DNA of 37,877 bases from an uncultured Oscillospiraceae bacterium (GTDB lineage Bacteria > Bacillota > Clostridia > Oscillospirales > Oscillospiraceae), in the NCBI GenBank assembly GCA_944385795.1, contig CALWYP010000020.1, positions 1-37,877 of the forward strand, in the 5' to 3' direction. Under the pieces are notes generated by a model that was not told the DNA's origin, did no database searches, and saw only the letters and a program-made list of their open reading frames with translations. Both the position numbers and the translations under genes were made by a program. Position 1 is the first letter of the stretch, and the number at the start of each line of letters is the position of its first letter. Positions 7,660-17,681 of the stretch are shown here, one piece after another.

Positions 7660-10600
7660 TGCTTTTCTCCTTTTCCGGCTTCCGCCCCGGGCGCCTTCCC
7701 CGTGGCAAGCCAGTCGGCTATAAAGGCCGCCGCCTCGTCCAGCACACGGCCCTTCGCGGCCAGGCGCAGGGCCAGGACGGGCTTCTTCGCCGCCTCCACC
7801 TTCAGCCTGCCCTTGTACCTGCTCTGGGCGTACAGGGCGCTGACGCGCTCCATGTCGAAGTCGGAGAGGGTGAAGCGCAGGACGTTCGCCTTCTGGCTTA
7901 TGTCCGTGATGCCCGCCCTGCCGGCCTCGCCGCGCAGCAGCGCCACGCGCACCAGGTTCGTGACCTCCCTGGGCGGCTCGCCGAAGCGGTCTATCAGCTC
8001 GTCGAGCACGTCGTCGGCGTCCTCCTCGGAGCGTATGAGCGCTATGCGGCGGTAGAGGTCCATGCGCTGCTCGCTGGAGGAGACGTAGCTCTCGGGTATG
8101 TTGGCGCTGACCGCGAAGTCCGCCGTGGTGTTCGCGCGCCTGGGCGGCTGCCCGCCGCGCTCCTCTATAACCGCCTCTTCGAGCAGCTTGAGGTACATGT
8201 CGTATCCGACGTCGGTGAGATGCCCGCTCTGCTCCGCGCCGAGCAGGCTGCCCGCGCCGCGTATCTCCAGGTCGCGCATGGCTATGCGGAAGCCGGAGTT
8301 GAACTCCGCGAACTCGCGTATCGCCTCGAGGCGCTTTTCCGCAATCTCGCTGAGCACCTTGTCGCGGCGGAAGGTGAGGTAGGCGCTCGCCCGGCGCGCG
8401 CTGCGGCCCACGCGGCCGCGTATCTGGTGCAGCTGGGCCAGGCCGAGCTTATCGGCGTCCTCTATGATAAGCGTGTTGACGTTTGGTATGTCTATGCCCG
8501 TCTCTATTATAGTAGTACAGACAAGTATCTGTATGCGCCCCTCGGCCATGTCCTCCATGATGCGGCCGAGCTGTTCGGAGTCCATTTTTCCGTGCGCCAC
8601 CGCCACGGCCGCGCCGTCCATGAGCTCGGATATTTTAAGCGCCGTGCGTTCGATGTTGTCCACGCGGTTGTGCAGGTAGTACACCTGCCCGCCGCGGTCG
8701 AGCTCGCGGCGCATCGCGTCGGCGAGGACGCCCCAGTCGTGCTCCATCACGAAGGTCTGCACCGGCAGGCGCTCGCTCGGCGGCTCCTCTATCGTGGACA
8801 TGTCGCGTATGCCGGAAAGGGCCATGTTCAGCGTGCGCGGTATCGGCGTCGCCGAGAGCGTCAGCACGTCTACCTGACGGCTGAGCTCCTTGATATGTTC
8901 CTTGTGCGAAACGCCGAAGCGCTGCTCCTCGTCCACGACAAGCAGGCCCAGGTCCTTGAACTTCACGTCCTTCTGCAATAGCCTGTGAGTCCCTATCACC
9001 AGGTCGCATTTCCCTTCTGCGAGGTTGGAAAGCGACTTTTTTATCTGTGTATTCGTCCTGAAGCGGCTTAAAACCTCTATATTCACCGGATAGCCCTCGA
9101 AGCGCTGCACCGCCGTCTGGTAGTGCTGCTGGGCGAGCACGGTGGTCGGGACGAGTATGGCGGCCTGCTTCCCGTCGAGTATGCACTTCATGACGGCGCG
9201 CAGCGCCACCTCGGTTTTGCCGTAGCCCACGTCGCCGCAGAGCAGCCGGTCCATGGGCACTGGCTTTTCCATGTCGGACTTTATCTCCTCCGTGCATCGG
9301 AGCTGGTCGCCCGTCTCCTCATACGGGAAGCGCTCTTCAAATTCCGTCTGCCAGGGCGAGTCGGGCGAAAAGGCGTAGCCCTTCAGCCTCGCGCGCTCCG
9401 CGTAGAGCGCTGTGAGCTCCTTGGCCAGTTTTTTTGCGGCGGCTTTAGCTCTTGTTTTTGTGCGCTGCCACTCCGTGCCGCCCATCTTGGAGAGGCGAAC
9501 GGGCCTGTCCTCGCCCGCGCCTATGTACTTGCTCACGAGGTCGAGCTGCGTCGCCGGGACGTAGAGCGTGTCGCTCCCGGCGTAGCTTATTTTGATATAG
9601 TCCTTTTCGGCCCCGTCGACGGGTATGCGCACGACGCCGGCGAAGCGGCCTATGCCGTGGTGCTCGTGGACGACGAGGTCGCCGACGGCGAGGTCGGCGC
9701 AGGAGCCTATGCGCTCGGTGTTGGCCGGGCGCTTTTTCGACGCCCTGCGCTTCGCTTTTTTAAAGCCGCTCCCGGCTATCTGCGTGTCCGTCAGCACGGC
9801 CAGGCGCAGCCTCGGGTACTCTATGCCCGCGGAGAGGGAGCCCGCCGTCACGGTACAGCCCCCGGGCGCGGGCAGGGCGGAAAGGCGCTCGGAGAGGGCG
9901 CATTTTATGCCCCTCCCGCCGAGGTATTCGGCGAGCAGCTTCGCCCGGCGCATGTCGCCCGCGAGGACGGCGACGGAGAGCCCGGCCCTCATATAGGAGG
10001 CTATATCCTCGGCGGCCTGCGAGGCGCTGCCGCCGTAGCTGGGCAGCTGCTTCGCCGTCAGCACGGTTATGCTGCGCGGTTCGGCCGGATAGCGCCCGGC
10101 GGTGAAGGAGTCGGCCATGTACAGCGGCATGGCGGCGAGGCGGCGGAAGGCGGCGTCAAAGGGTATGTAGTAGTCGTCCGGCCGGCTTATCAGCTTCCCC
10201 GCCCGGGAGAGGCCTGTAACGTCGTCTGCGACGCGCTTAATATAGGCCTTAGCGTTCTCCGTGAAGCGCGCGGGCTGGTCCAGGACGGCTATGGTCCCGG
10301 GCGGGATGTAGTCGAAGGCCGTCGCGGTAACGCCGTATATGAGCGAGGCGTAGCGGTCGGCGGCGGGCAGCTCCGCGCCGTTCGCCAGCCTCTCCGCGTC
10401 CTCGCGCAGGACCTGGGCGAGGACCGGGCCCGTCTCGCCCGAGCGCCGCTTTTCGGCGCGCGCGGCCAGGGACTCCAGCGCGGCGGCCAGGGCCCCCGCG
10501 CCGCCCTTGGCGAGCTGGGGCAGCACCTCGGAGGCGGGCACTATGCGGCAGCGCCCTATGCTCTCCGTGCGCCTCTGCGTGCCGGTGTCGAAAAAGCCCA

Positions 10601-11216
10601 TGGAGTCTATCTCATCGCCCCAGAACTCCACGCGCACGGGCTGGGGATAGGCGGGCGAGAAGAAGTCCAGTATGCCGCCGCGGCGGGAAAACTGGCCCGG
10701 GCCTTCCACCTGTACGGCGCGGGAGTAGCCGCAGCGCAGCAGCGCGTCCTCCACGTCCTCGGGCGCGGACCCGCTCTCCATATCCAGCTCGAAGGCCGCG
10801 CGGCGGAAGGTCTCCGGCGGCATCGCGCGCTGGAACATGCCCTCGGCCGTGGCCAGGACTATGGGCGCGCCCTCCATGAGCGCGGCGAGGGCGTTAAGCC
10901 TGCGCTGCTCGCCCGTGCGGCTCATGGCGTCGGCGCTGTAGAAGACGTAGTCGCGCCCGGTGAGGAGCACGCAGTCCTCTCCCGTCAGGGCGGAGATATC
11001 CCCCGCCATGGCCGCGGCGCCGTTCTCGTCGGGGCAGAGCACCAGCACCGTGCGACCGTACCTGACCCTCAGCGCGGCGGCCAGATGCGCCCTGTGGACG
11101 GCGGAGAGGCCCGAGACAAGCGCGGGAAGCCGCCCGCCCTCGTCCGGGGAGGGGAGGGCGGCGGCGTCGGGATCGGTCAATATTGATTCTGCCAGGATTC
11201 TATCTTCGTTTATCAT
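7656..11216 (-). CDS. mfd: Transcription-repair coupling factor Mfd
   Basis: An ATP-driven translocase that removes RNA polymerase stalled at DNA lesions and recruits UvrA for nucleotide-excision repair. At 1186 residues it is full length. The UvrB-like N-terminal module occupies about 1-340. The RNA-polymerase-interacting CarD-like domain is around 508-562 ([13 protein letters not shown]). The RecG-like motor has Walker [10 protein letters not shown] near residue 660, the DEEQ box near 764, and the QIRGRVGR motif VI. The C-terminal autoinhibitory domain follows. The ATG at 11216 has no ribosome-binding site, and the promoter -10 is only 9 nt away, so the message may be leaderless. It is divergent from dnaA. 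Confidence 0.97.
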   Translation of the reverse strand: MINEDRILAESILTDPDAAALPSPDEGGRLPALVSGLSAVHRAHLAAALRVRYGRTVLVLCPDENGAAAMAGDISALTGEDCVLLTGRDYVFYSADAMSRTGEQRRLNALAALMEGAPIVLATAEGMFQRAMPPETFRRAAFELDMESGSAPEDVEDALLRCGYSRAVQVEGPGQFSRRGGILDFFSPAYPQPVRVEFWGDEIDSMGFFDTGTQRRTESIGRCRIVPASEVLPQLAKGGAGALAAALESLAARAEKRRSGETGPVLAQVLREDAERLANGAELPAADRYASLIYGVTATAFDYIPPGTIAVLDQPARFTENAKAYIKRVADDVTGLSRAGKLISRPDDYYIPFDAAFRRLAAMPLYMADSFTAGRYPAEPRSITVLTAKQLPSYGGSASQAAEDIASYMRAGLSVAVLAGDMRRAKLLAEYLGGRGIKCALSERLSALPAPGGCTVTAGSLSAGIEYPRLRLAVLTDTQIAGSGFKKAKRRASKKRPANTERIGSCADLAVGDLVVHEHHGIGRFAGVVRIPVDGAEKDYIKISYAGSDTLYVPATQLDLVSKYIGAGEDRPVRLSKMGGTEWQRTKTRAKAAAKKLAKELTALYAERARLKGYAFSPDSPWQTEFEERFPYEETGDQLRCTEEIKSDMEKPVPMDRLLCGDVGYGKTEVALRAVMKCILDGKQAAILVPTTVLAQQHYQTAVQRFEGYPVNIEVLSRFRTNTQIKKSLSNLAEGKCDLVIGTHRLLQKDVKFKDLGLLVVDEEQRFGVSHKEHIKELSRQVDVLTLSATPIPRTLNMALSGIRDMSTIEEPPSERLPVQTFVMEHDWGVLADAMRRELDRGGQVYYLHNRVDNIERTALKISELMDGAAVAVAHGKMDSEQLGRIMEDMAEGRIQILVCTTIIETGIDIPNVNTLIIEDADKLGLAQLHQIRGRVGRSARRASAYLTFRRDKVLSEIAEKRLEAIREFAEFNSGFRIAMRDLEIRGAGSLLGAEQSGHLTDVGYDMYLKLLEEAVIEERGGQPPRRANTTADFAVSANIPESYVSSSEQRMDLYRRIALIRSEEDADDVLDELIDRFGEPPREVTNLVRVALLRGEAGRAGITDISQKANVLRFTLSDFDMERVSALYAQSRYKGRLKVEAAKKPVLALRLAAKGRVLDEAAAFIADWLATGKAPGAEAGKGEKQ

Positions 11217-11225
11217 AGCCCAACG

Positions 11226-11254
11226 ATTATATCAGCAAATTTTTTAGAGTGCAA
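11226..11254 (-). promoter_or_regulatory. mfd promoter (extended -10)
   Basis: Minus strand: TTGCAC (11249-11254), 17-bp spacer, and TGATATAAT, an extended -10 with TATAAT at 11226-11231. The expected start of transcription is about 11219, three nucleotides before the mfd ATG. Confidence 0.7.
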
Positions 11255-11298
11255 TCGAAATGACGGTTTTCAGCGTAGGATATACTATGATTTTATAA

Positions 11299-11327
11299 TA
11301 GACAAGAGACGCTTTTTATGTTATAAT
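11299..11327 (+). promoter_or_regulatory. dnaA promoter
   Basis: TAGACA (11299-11304), 17-bp spacer, TATAAT (11322-11327), set in AT-rich DNA. Transcription should start near 11334, giving a leader of about 80 nt. No good DnaA box overlaps it. Confidence 0.8.
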
Positions 11328-11352
11328 ATAAATATAGTATGGTCGTTTACGG

Positions 11353-11376
11353 CGTCCTCCGGCGAGGGCGTTTTTT
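11353..11376 (+). terminator. Terminator-like hairpin in the dnaA leader
   Basis: CGTCCTC (11353-11359) pairs with GAGGGCG (11364-11370), with one G-U pair and a CGGC loop. TTTTTT follows at 11371-11376, the full form of an intrinsic terminator, placed between the dnaA promoter and its start codon. GTCCTCCG (11354-11361), overlapping its left arm, is also perfectly complementary to CGGAGGAC (11404-11411), the dnaA ribosome-binding site. Confidence 0.6.
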
Positions 11377-11415
11377 ATTGAAAGAAACTCACGACACATT
11401 GAACGGAGGACAGCG

Positions 11416-12726
11416 ATGGATTCTCTGGAGGAGATTTGGAACCAGATACTGCAGATCATAGCCAGGGACATCACCCCCACGGCTTACAACACCTGGTTTG
11501 CCGACTGCAAGGCCGTCGAGCTTGCCGACTGCAAGCTCGTGCTGCACACGAGCTCGGACTTCAAGCGCGGCATCATCCTCAGCCGCTTCGGCGACACCAT
11601 ACGTTCCGCGCTCTACGACCTCTTCTCATGCGACTTCGAGCTTGAGGTCCTGGCCGGGGACGAGATACTTGAGTACACCCGCGCCAGCCGGCGCAAGTCG
11701 CCCTATCCCGAGATGGACGGCTACAACTTCGACAACTTCATCGTCGGCCCGTCGAACAAGTTCGCGCACGCGGCGGCCATAGCCGTGGCGAACAACCCCG
11801 GCAAGGTGTATAACCCCCTCTTCATCTACGGCAACTCCGGCCTGGGCAAGACCCACCTGCTGCTCGCCATAGGCGAGAAGATACTGCACGACCACCCGGA
11901 ATTCAAGATAGCCTACCTGAAAGGCGACGAGTTCACGAACGAGCTCATACACTCCATCCAGACCGGCACGAGCGAGGATTTCCGCGGCAAGTACCGGAAC
12001 ATGGACCTTCTGCTGATGGACGACATACAGTTCATAGCCGGCAAGGTCAGCACGCAGGAGGAGGTCTTCCACACCTTCAACAGCATCTACGAGGCCGGGC
12101 ACCAGATTGTCATGACCGCCGACCGTCCGCCCAAGGAGATGTCCACACTCGACGACCGCCTGCGCACGCGCATAGAGGGCGGGCTCATGGCCGACGTGCA
12201 GCCGCCGGACATCGAGACGCGCACGGCGATAATAATCAACAAGGCGGCGGCCCTGGGCCTCGCCCTGCCCAAGGACGTGGTGGACTATATCGCCGAGAGT
12301 ATCACCAGCAATATACGCCAGATAGAGGGCGTCGTGAAGCGCCTCACGGCCTATAAGGAGATACTGAACGACAGCATCACCATCGCCAGCGTCAAGCGCG
12401 CCATAAAGGACGTTATACGCGTGGGCAACTACATCCCAACCCCAGACGTCATAATAGAGGAAACCGCAAGGTACTACTTCCTGCAGCCGGCCGACCTCAG
12501 GGGCCAGCGCCGCAGCAAGAATACGGCCATGGCCCGCCAGGTCAGCATGTACCTCATGCGCAACCTCACAAACCTCTCCCTCGTGGACATAGGCATGCAG
12601 TACGAGGGCCGGAACCACTCCACCGTGCTCAGCTCCATACGCAAGATCGAGGACATGCTGAAAAGCGACCCGGAGGTCGCCGCAACGGTGCGGGATATCT
12701 CCGCGAACATCAACTCCCGCTCCTGA
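11416..12726 (+). CDS. dnaA: Chromosomal replication initiator DnaA
   Basis: Binds DnaA boxes at oriC, melts DNA and loads the replicative helicase. It has 436 residues. Domain I covers about 1-80 (WNQILQIIARDITPTAYNTWF). The AAA+ domain III has Walker A GNSGLGKT at 139-146, Walker B LLLMDDIQFI and sensor segments. Domain IV holds the DNA-binding signature GRNHSTVLSSIRKIE near 398-412. The start is set by CGGAGGAC 4 nt upstream of the ATG and by the canonical N-terminus. In its first ~350 codons I counted 21 ATA, 15 ATC and 2 ATT Ile codons. Confidence 0.99.
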   Translation: MDSLEEIWNQILQIIARDITPTAYNTWFADCKAVELADCKLVLHTSSDFKRGIILSRFGDTIRSALYDLFSCDFELEVLAGDEILEYTRASRRKSPYPEMDGYNFDNFIVGPSNKFAHAAAIAVANNPGKVYNPLFIYGNSGLGKTHLLLAIGEKILHDHPEFKIAYLKGDEFTNELIHSIQTGTSEDFRGKYRNMDLLLMDDIQFIAGKVSTQEEVFHTFNSIYEAGHQIVMTADRPPKEMSTLDDRLRTRIEGGLMADVQPPDIETRTAIIINKAAALGLALPKDVVDYIAESITSNIRQIEGVVKRLTAYKEILNDSITIASVKRAIKDVIRVGNYIPTPDVIIEETARYYFLQPADLRGQRRSKNTAMARQVSMYLMRNLTNLSLVDIGMQYEGRNHSTVLSSIRKIEDMLKSDPEVAATVRDISANINSRS

Positions 12727-12818
12727 ATTTTCTACAGCCGCTTGTCAAAATAACACCCGGCAAATGTTGAAAGCTGTTGATAAAAATTTTTACAGTTTTT
12801 GTGTGTTGATTTAGGTTG

Positions 12819-12870
12819 AAAACCGCGGGCGTTTTCCAACAGCGGTTTTTCCAGGCGCCGCGGGCGTTTT
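12819..12870 (+). repeat. Hairpin and 13-bp direct repeat inside oriC
   Basis: AAAACCGC (12819-12826) and GCGGTTTT (12842-12849) form an 8-bp stem followed by an extra T, a possible dnaA terminator. CCGCGGGCGTTTT occurs twice, at 12823-12835 and 12858-12870, a 35-bp period. The GC-rich copies interrupt otherwise AT-rich DNA. Confidence 0.55.
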
Positions 12871-12916
12871 AGCCGGTTTTCCACAATCAACATCCTCTAC
12901 TGACACTACTACTGAA

Positions 12917-12922
12917 TATAAT
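12917..12922 (+). promoter_or_regulatory. Possible -10 element for dnaN
   Basis: TATAAT lies directly after the DnaA-trio-like run. No acceptable -35 lies 16-18 bp upstream, so it could equally be part of the unwinding element. If real, transcription of the dnaN-gyr group would start inside the origin. Confidence 0.35.
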
Positions 12923-12976
12923 CCTTCCTATACTCCTGGGAGAGGAAAGAAGGAGCCAACTCAAGGAGGACGAACA

Positions 12977-14083
12977 ATGAAATTCACCTGCGAAAAGCAT
13001 CTTCTCCAGGCGGCGGTGAACGCCGCGTCCAGGGCGGCCAGCGCGCGCAGCTCCATCCCCGCCCTCGAGGGCCTGCTGGTACAGGCCGGCGCCGAGGTGC
13101 GCGTCACGGGCTACGACCTGCGCAAGGGCATATACCAGACCATCGAGGCCGACGTAGCCGAGCCGGGCGCCGCGGTCATAATGACGGCCAAGCTGATAGG
13201 CGAGATGATGCGCGTGCTTCCCGACGGCATGGTAACCGTCCAGGTGGACGAGGGCGGCAAGACCACCGTAAAGTGCGGGATGAGCGAATACAGCTTCATG
13301 AGCCTGCCCGAGAGCTATTACACCGAGCTCCCCGAGGCGGACTACTCCAACGCCATCACCCTGAAGCAGAGCGAGCTCTCCGCCATAATAGACCAGACCA
13401 TCTTCGCCGTCTCCACCAACGAGAGCCGCCCGGTTTATATGGGCAGCCTCTTCGAGCTGGAGGGCAGCAAGCTCACCGTCGTATCCGTGGACGGCTACCG
13501 CCTGGCCCTGCGCCGCGCGGAGGTGACGGGAAAGACCGAGAGCGCGAGGTTCATCGTGCCCGGCAGCGTGCTCCAGGACGTCTCCAGGCTGTGCTCCAAG
13601 GGCGACGAGGCCGCCATGATAGACCTCGGCGAGAGGCACGTCTCCTTCTCCCTTGGCGATACGGTGGTGTTCTCCCGCCTGCTGGACGGCGACTTCCTCA
13701 ATTACCGCAAGACGATACCCGAAAATTTCAAGTACCGCGTGAACCTCAGCCGCGCCGACATGCTCTCCGCCACCGACCGCGTCAGCCTGGTGGTGGACGA
13801 GACGGTGAAGAGCCCCATACGCCTCACCTTCAGCGACGGCTGCATAAACTTCAAGTGCAACACCTCCCTCGGCGCCGCGAGCGACGTCTGCGTCTGCTCC
13901 GGCAGCGGCGAAGAGACGGAGATAGGCTTTAACGGCCGCTACCTGCGCGACGCCCTGCGCAACGCCCCGTCCGACGAGCTCACCGTCTGCATAAACTCCG
14001 GCAGCGCCCCATGCGTCATTGTCCCGGCCGACGGGAACGACAGCTTTGTGTATATGGTGCTGCCCGTGCGTCTGGCCAAGTAA
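12977..14083 (+). CDS. dnaN: DNA polymerase III sliding clamp (beta subunit)
   Basis: Forms the dimeric ring that tethers DNA polymerase III to DNA. The 368-residue length is normal for three clamp-fold domains of about 120 residues each. Recognisable elements are [20 protein letters not shown] at the start, [10 protein letters not shown] in the middle domain, and the C-terminal [10 protein letters not shown], which contributes to the partner-binding pocket. The ribosome-binding site AAGGAGG (12963-12969) fixes the start. It is the first gene of the dense plus-strand run reaching to 23.0 kb. Confidence 0.98.
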   Translation: MKFTCEKHLLQAAVNAASRAASARSSIPALEGLLVQAGAEVRVTGYDLRKGIYQTIEADVAEPGAAVIMTAKLIGEMMRVLPDGMVTVQVDEGGKTTVKCGMSEYSFMSLPESYYTELPEADYSNAITLKQSELSAIIDQTIFAVSTNESRPVYMGSLFELEGSKLTVVSVDGYRLALRRAEVTGKTESARFIVPGSVLQDVSRLCSKGDEAAMIDLGERHVSFSLGDTVVFSRLLDGDFLNYRKTIPENFKYRVNLSRADMLSATDRVSLVVDETVKSPIRLTFSDGCINFKCNTSLGAASDVCVCSGSGEETEIGFNGRYLRDALRNAPSDELTVCINSGSAPCVIVPADGNDSFVYMVLPVRLAK

Positions 14084-14087
14084 AACT

Positions 14088-14300
14088 ATGGAGAAAATAG
14101 ATATTACAAGCGAATTCATCAAGCTCGACGCCTTTTTGAAGTTCTCCGGCGCCTGCGGGACGGGCGGCGAGGCCAAGCTCCGCGTGGAGGACGGCGAAGT
14201 TAAGGTAAACGGCGAAACCTGCGTCCAGCGCGGGAAGAAGCTCCGCCCGGGCGACACGGTGGAGCTGGAAGGCGCGCTCTACGAGGTCGGCCGCGCATGA
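14088..14300 (+). CDS. yaaA: S4-domain RNA-binding protein, YaaA/RlbA type
   Basis: A 70-residue protein that is almost entirely one S4 RNA-binding domain ([21 protein letters not shown], then [25 protein letters not shown]). In Firmicutes this gene lies between dnaN and recF, as here, and has been linked to ribosome assembly. It starts 5 bp after the dnaN stop. Its stop overlaps the recF start by 4 bp, so translation is probably coupled. The upstream in-frame extension inside dnaN is not needed and was rejected. Confidence 0.9.
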   Translation: MEKIDITSEFIKLDAFLKFSGACGTGGEAKLRVEDGEVKVNGETCVQRGKKLRPGDTVELEGALYEVGRA

Positions 14301-15400
14301 TAGTACGGCGTATCGCCCTGAACGGCTGGCGCAACTACGACTTTGAGACGATTGAGTTCTCGCCCGGCATCAACGTCATACGCGGGCAAAACGCCCAGGG
14401 CAAGACGAACCTCCTCGAGGCCGTATACATGCTGGCCGTGGGGCGCAGCTTCCGCAGCCGCTTTGACCGCGAGCTGGTCGGCTTCGGCTTTTCCAGCGCC
14501 GAGGTGCTCGCGGACGTGGAGGCGCACGGGCGCGAGCAGACCGTGAGGATAGTGCTCTCGCCCGGCAGGCGCAAGCAGATAACGGTGAACTCCGTCAAAA
14601 AGACCGCCTCCGAGCTCGCCGGCACCATTACCGCCGTGCTCTTCTGCCCGGAGGACCTGGCCATAGTGCGCGAGGGCGCGGCCGTGCGCCGCCGGCTTAT
14701 GGACAACGCCATAGGCCAGCTCCGTCCCGGCTACGCCGCGGCGCTCACCGAATATAACCGCCTGCTCGAACAGAAGGCCGCCATATTGCGCGACTACCGC
14801 GATAAGCCCTCCCTCCTGTATACCCTCGACGACTTTTCCGAGCGGCTCTGCCGCCTCTCGGCCAGGCTTATCCGCTACCGGGCCTCCTTTGTGGAGAGGC
14901 TGGACGGCTGCGCCGCGCCGATACACAGGGAGTTTTCCGGCGGGGCGGACTCCTTGAAGCTGGAATACAGGACCGTCTCCACAGTGGAAAACCCCTTCGC
15001 CTCGGAGCGGGACATATACTACGCCGTCTGCGAGCACCAGGAGGCGCACAGGAAGGCCGAGCTGGAGAGCGGCCAGTGCCTCACGGGCGCGCACAGGGAC
15101 GACATGGAGATAGAGATAAACGGCAAGAGCGCGAGGACCTTCGCCTCGCAGGGCCAGAAGCGCACGGCGGCCCTCTCCATAAAGCTCGGCGAGAGGGAGA
15201 TACACCTCCAGGAGACGGACGAGTACCCCGTGCTGCTGCTGGACGACGTGCTCAGCGAGCTCGACGCCAGGAGGCAGGAGTTCGTGCTCAACCGTATCGG
15301 CGGCGGGCAGACGCTTATCACCTGCTGCGAGGACGGCGGGATAACCGCGCGCACGGGCGGGCGCGTCATCACCATAGAAGCGGGAAAGGCGGCGCGCTGA
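14297..15400 (+). CDS. recF: DNA replication and repair ATPase RecF
   Basis: An SMC-like ATPase that helps load RecA at single-strand gaps. At 367 residues it is full length. Walker A is GQNAQGKTN at 30-38, the ABC-type signature region is [11 protein letters not shown] near 261, and Walker B with the D-loop is [15 protein letters not shown] near 308. The start overlaps the yaaA stop, and its stop shares one base with the remB start, typical of tight coupling. Confidence 0.97.
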   Translation: MIVRRIALNGWRNYDFETIEFSPGINVIRGQNAQGKTNLLEAVYMLAVGRSFRSRFDRELVGFGFSSAEVLADVEAHGREQTVRIVLSPGRRKQITVNSVKKTASELAGTITAVLFCPEDLAIVREGAAVRRRLMDNAIGQLRPGYAAALTEYNRLLEQKAAILRDYRDKPSLLYTLDDFSERLCRLSARLIRYRASFVERLDGCAAPIHREFSGGADSLKLEYRTVSTVENPFASERDIYYAVCEHQEAHRKAELESGQCLTGAHRDDMEIEINGKSARTFASQGQKRTAALSIKLGEREIHLQETDEYPVLLLDDVLSELDARRQEFVLNRIGGGQTLITCCEDGGITARTGGRVITIEAGKAAR

Positions 15401-15648
15401 TGTATCTGAACATTGGCGGCGGCTTCGTTGTGAGGTACGAGGACATAGTCGCCGTATTCGATATGGACAACTCCACCTGGTCGCGCATAACGCGGGACGC
15501 CCTGGCCGCGGCCGAGAAGCGCGGCGAGGTCGTAAACGCGGCCGAGGACCTGCCGCGCAGCTTTATCCTGTGCTCGGGCGCGTCCGGGAAGAAAGTATAC
15601 CTCTCGCAGCTGTCCAGCGCCGCTATATCGCGGCGCAGCCCCATATAA
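15400..15648 (+). CDS. remB: RemB/YaaB family regulator (DUF370)
   Basis: A small protein of 82 residues. [21 protein letters not shown], then TRDALAAAEKRGEVVNAAEDLPRSF and KVYLSQLSS, match the YaaB/RemB family. The Bacillus subtilis member influences extracellular-matrix gene expression, and the position between recF and gyrB is conserved. The start ATG overlaps the recF stop (TGATG). The function in this organism is inferred from the family only. Confidence 0.88.
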   Translation: MYLNIGGGFVVRYEDIVAVFDMDNSTWSRITRDALAAAEKRGEVVNAAEDLPRSFILCSGASGKKVYLSQLSSAAISRRSPI

Positions 15649-15652
15649 GCCG

Positions 15653-15676
15653 CGGCGGCGCATCCTGGCGCCGCCG
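15653..15676 (+). other. GC-rich hairpin between remB and gyrB
   Basis: CGGCGGCGC (15653-15661) pairs perfectly with GCGCCGCCG (15668-15676) around a 6-nt loop, 4 bp after the remB stop. No T-tract follows, so it is not a standard terminator. It could be an RNA processing or stability element between two cistrons. Confidence 0.6.
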
Positions 15677-15698
15677 GAAATTGTGATTACCGTAGTGA

Positions 15699-17642
<1,944 letters not shown>

Positions 17643-17681
17643 CGGGAAACCCCTATTAATTACGCCAAAGGTGGTTAACAA

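Larger units (their letters stand above)
12727..12976. other. oriC: Probable chromosomal replication origin oriC
   Basis: The dnaA-dnaN gap. Near-consensus DnaA boxes: TGTTGATAA (12775-12783, reverse, 8/9) and TTTTCCACA (12877-12885, 8/9). Weaker TTTTCCA runs start near 12832 and 12846. An AT-rich stretch spans 12775-12813. Downstream of the last box, CTA CTG ACA CTA CTA CTG (12897-12914) matches the DnaA-trio arrangement of Bacillus subtilis (box, short linker, CTA-type triplets), then AATATAAT. No perfect TTATCCACA box is present. The gene context makes this the expected initiation site. Confidence 0.75.

Noticed and set aside
9123..11186. 687-codon open frame antisense to mfd
   Set aside because: Shadow of mfd; Gly/Arg/Ala-rich translation without recognisable motifs.
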